The notes below the pieces were generated by a model, which was not told where the DNA came from, did not search any database, and saw nothing but the letters and a program-made list of their open reading frames with translations. Positions 63,134-64,000 of a stretch of 64,000 bases of DNA are shown here, in pieces. The translations under genes were made by a program, and so were the position numbers. Position 1 is the stretch's first letter; the number at the start of each line of letters is the position of its first letter. Source of the stretch: Burkholderia pseudomultivorans (GTDB lineage: Bacteria; Pseudomonadota; Gammaproteobacteria; Burkholderiales; Burkholderiaceae); NCBI RefSeq assembly GCF_001718415.1, contig NZ_CP013378.1, positions 806,001 through 870,000 of the forward strand, read 5' to 3'.

Positions 63134-63667
63134 CAACGCTGACGCCCGGGCATGAGAATCGACGACCTTGCGCGCTTCGTCGCCCGCGCGCCCGGGATGA
63201 ATGATGCCCTTCGAGATTCCCGCCAGCAGACGCTGGTCGGATGCGGCGGGTTGGCGTCACGCGATCACGTTGCGCCACGCGTCGGTAAAGAACTTCTCGA
63301 CCGGGCCGCTTATGTATCAACACTGAAACGTCCTTTCGGCCTCTCGCGCAGCCGTTCGGGCGCGGCACGCTCGGCAGGGACGATCCCCGCATGATCGGTT
63401 CGATGTACCACCGCTGAAACACTTTCACCGTCTCAACGCAGCTTTTCGTGCCGTCTCGGCTCCGAGACCCGATGAGCATGCAAAGCAACTCGATGGGACG
63501 CCCCTTGCACCGGCATCCGTCGGCCGTAGCGCTCGTTCCGCGCGCAAATCACTTCCGCGCGTTCCACTTCGAGGCCGACTTCGACTCGATGCCTCGCCGG
63601 CTTGGCCTGTCCTGAAGGCGTTCGACCGGCCTGTTCCGCGTACGCTCCTCCAGGCCGGCCGCCCCCC
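63134..63667. other. Intergenic region before the xylH end
   Basis: 534 bp without a supportable gene on either strand. A stem-loop lies at 63624-63660, gaccggcctg pairing with caggccggcc in 9 of 10 positions around a 17-nt loop. It is 8 bp past the end of the sugar permease gene and could terminate that minus-strand operon, but it lacks a U tract. Confidence 0.4.
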
Positions 63668-64000
63668 TCACCGCCGATTCGACCGCGACACCACGTCGAT
63701 CCACACCGCCAGCACCAGCACCGCGCCCTTGACGATCATCTGCCAGTACGCGTCGACGTCCAGCATCGACATGCCGTTGTCGAGACTCGCCATCACGAGT
63801 GCGCCGATCAGCGCGCCATAGACGGTGCCCGAGCCGCCGCGCATCGACGTGCCGCCGATGAAGCACGCGGCGATCGCGTCGAGTTCGCCCATCGTGCCCG
63901 CCGACGGCGAGCCCGCCGCAAGCCGCGCGGTGTTCACGATGCCCGCGAACGCGCACATCAGCCCCATCAGCGCGAAGATCGCGAGCTTCACGCGATCGGT
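63668..64000 (-). CDS. xylH: Sugar ABC transporter permease, XylH-like (C-terminal part; 5' end outside window)
   Basis: The last 110 residues of a BPD_transp_2 permease run off the window edge. The sequence [20 protein letters not shown], then [40 protein letters not shown] and [20 protein letters not shown] closely follows xylose permease XylH, as opposed to ribose permease RbsC. Such permeases import pentoses with a periplasmic binding protein and an ATPase, which should lie beyond 64,000. It ends with a short cytoplasmic tail (SRSNRR). Confidence 0.9.
   Translation of the reverse strand, partial: TDRVKLAIFALMGLMCAFAGIVNTARLAAGSPSAGTMGELDAIAACFIGGTSMRGGSGTVYGALIGALVMASLDNGMSMLDVDAYWQMIVKGAVLVLAVWIDVVSRSNRR

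Noticed and set aside
63152..63394. 80-codon open frame between the Na/Pi transporter and xylH
   Set aside because: No ribosome binding site, atypical composition and no family pattern.

Overview
The window is high-GC DNA with dense Burkholderia-style coding. Its gene content (a fucose-type exopolysaccharide locus, a bcsD/bcsP/bcsQ-type cellulose operon, many LysR regulators, catabolic islands, a short-chain Burkholderia-type porin) suggests a Burkholderia cepacia complex or related Burkholderiales replicon, probably a secondary chromosome. That assignment comes from gene content and recall, not from a database search.

1-17,070: Wzx/Wzy-type exopolysaccharide (EPS) locus. It holds the end of a Wzc-like tyrosine autokinase, gmd and fcl for GDP-fucose-type sugars, a flippase, a polymerase, three GT4 glycosyltransferases, a hexapeptide acetyltransferase and an unknown small secreted protein. 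An OafA-type acyltransferase and a very large secreted propeller protein follow on the minus strand, then a WcaF-like acetyltransferase and a WaaE-like GT2 glycosyltransferase on the plus strand. An 11-bp perfect hairpin closes this half. 17,219-21,627 is a minus-strand precursor operon: galU, a PAP2 phosphatase, a WcaI-like glycosyltransferase and ugd.

21,961-35,781: cellulose region, bcsD-bcsP-bcsQ-bcsA-bcsB-bcsC. It is bracketed by two 77-residue proteins that look like the N-terminal two thirds of FlhD. The two mini-flhD genes share a 27-nt upstream element at nearly the same distance from the start codon. A phosphomannomutase/phosphoglucomutase follows and could feed sugar phosphates to both polymers. 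No bcsZ is present.

35,809-38,612: an AEC-family transporter divergent from a LysR gene across a dyad, then a GNAT acetyltransferase. 38,642-46,844: a LysR gene divergent from a tightly coupled operon encoding an argininosuccinate-lyase-like C-N lyase, a polar amino acid ABC importer, two polysaccharide-deacetylase-fold proteins (the second lacking both metal-binding His) and an MmgE/PrpD protein. I read this as import and cleavage of an N-substituted amino-dicarboxylate. This is the best candidate for an undescribed pathway here.

46,845-51,390: an insertion scar. It has an IS110/IS1111-type element with a 233-nt non-coding tail that could encode a guide RNA, an Ivy-type lysozyme inhibitor, an IS3-family element with an A AAA AAA frameshift site, and truncated genes on both sides. 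51,374-60,608: a porin, then a six-gene minus-strand catabolic operon (acyl-CoA ligase, MFS transporter, thiolase, Zn-ribbon/OB protein, SDR lacking its catalytic Tyr, dienelactone hydrolase-SnoaL fusion) divergent from a LysR gene, with a perfect T-N11-A palindrome between. 61,061-63,133 is a Na/Pi-cotransporter fold fused to an unrecognised C-terminal half. The window ends inside a xylH-like sugar ABC permease. No tRNA, rRNA or CRISPR array was seen.
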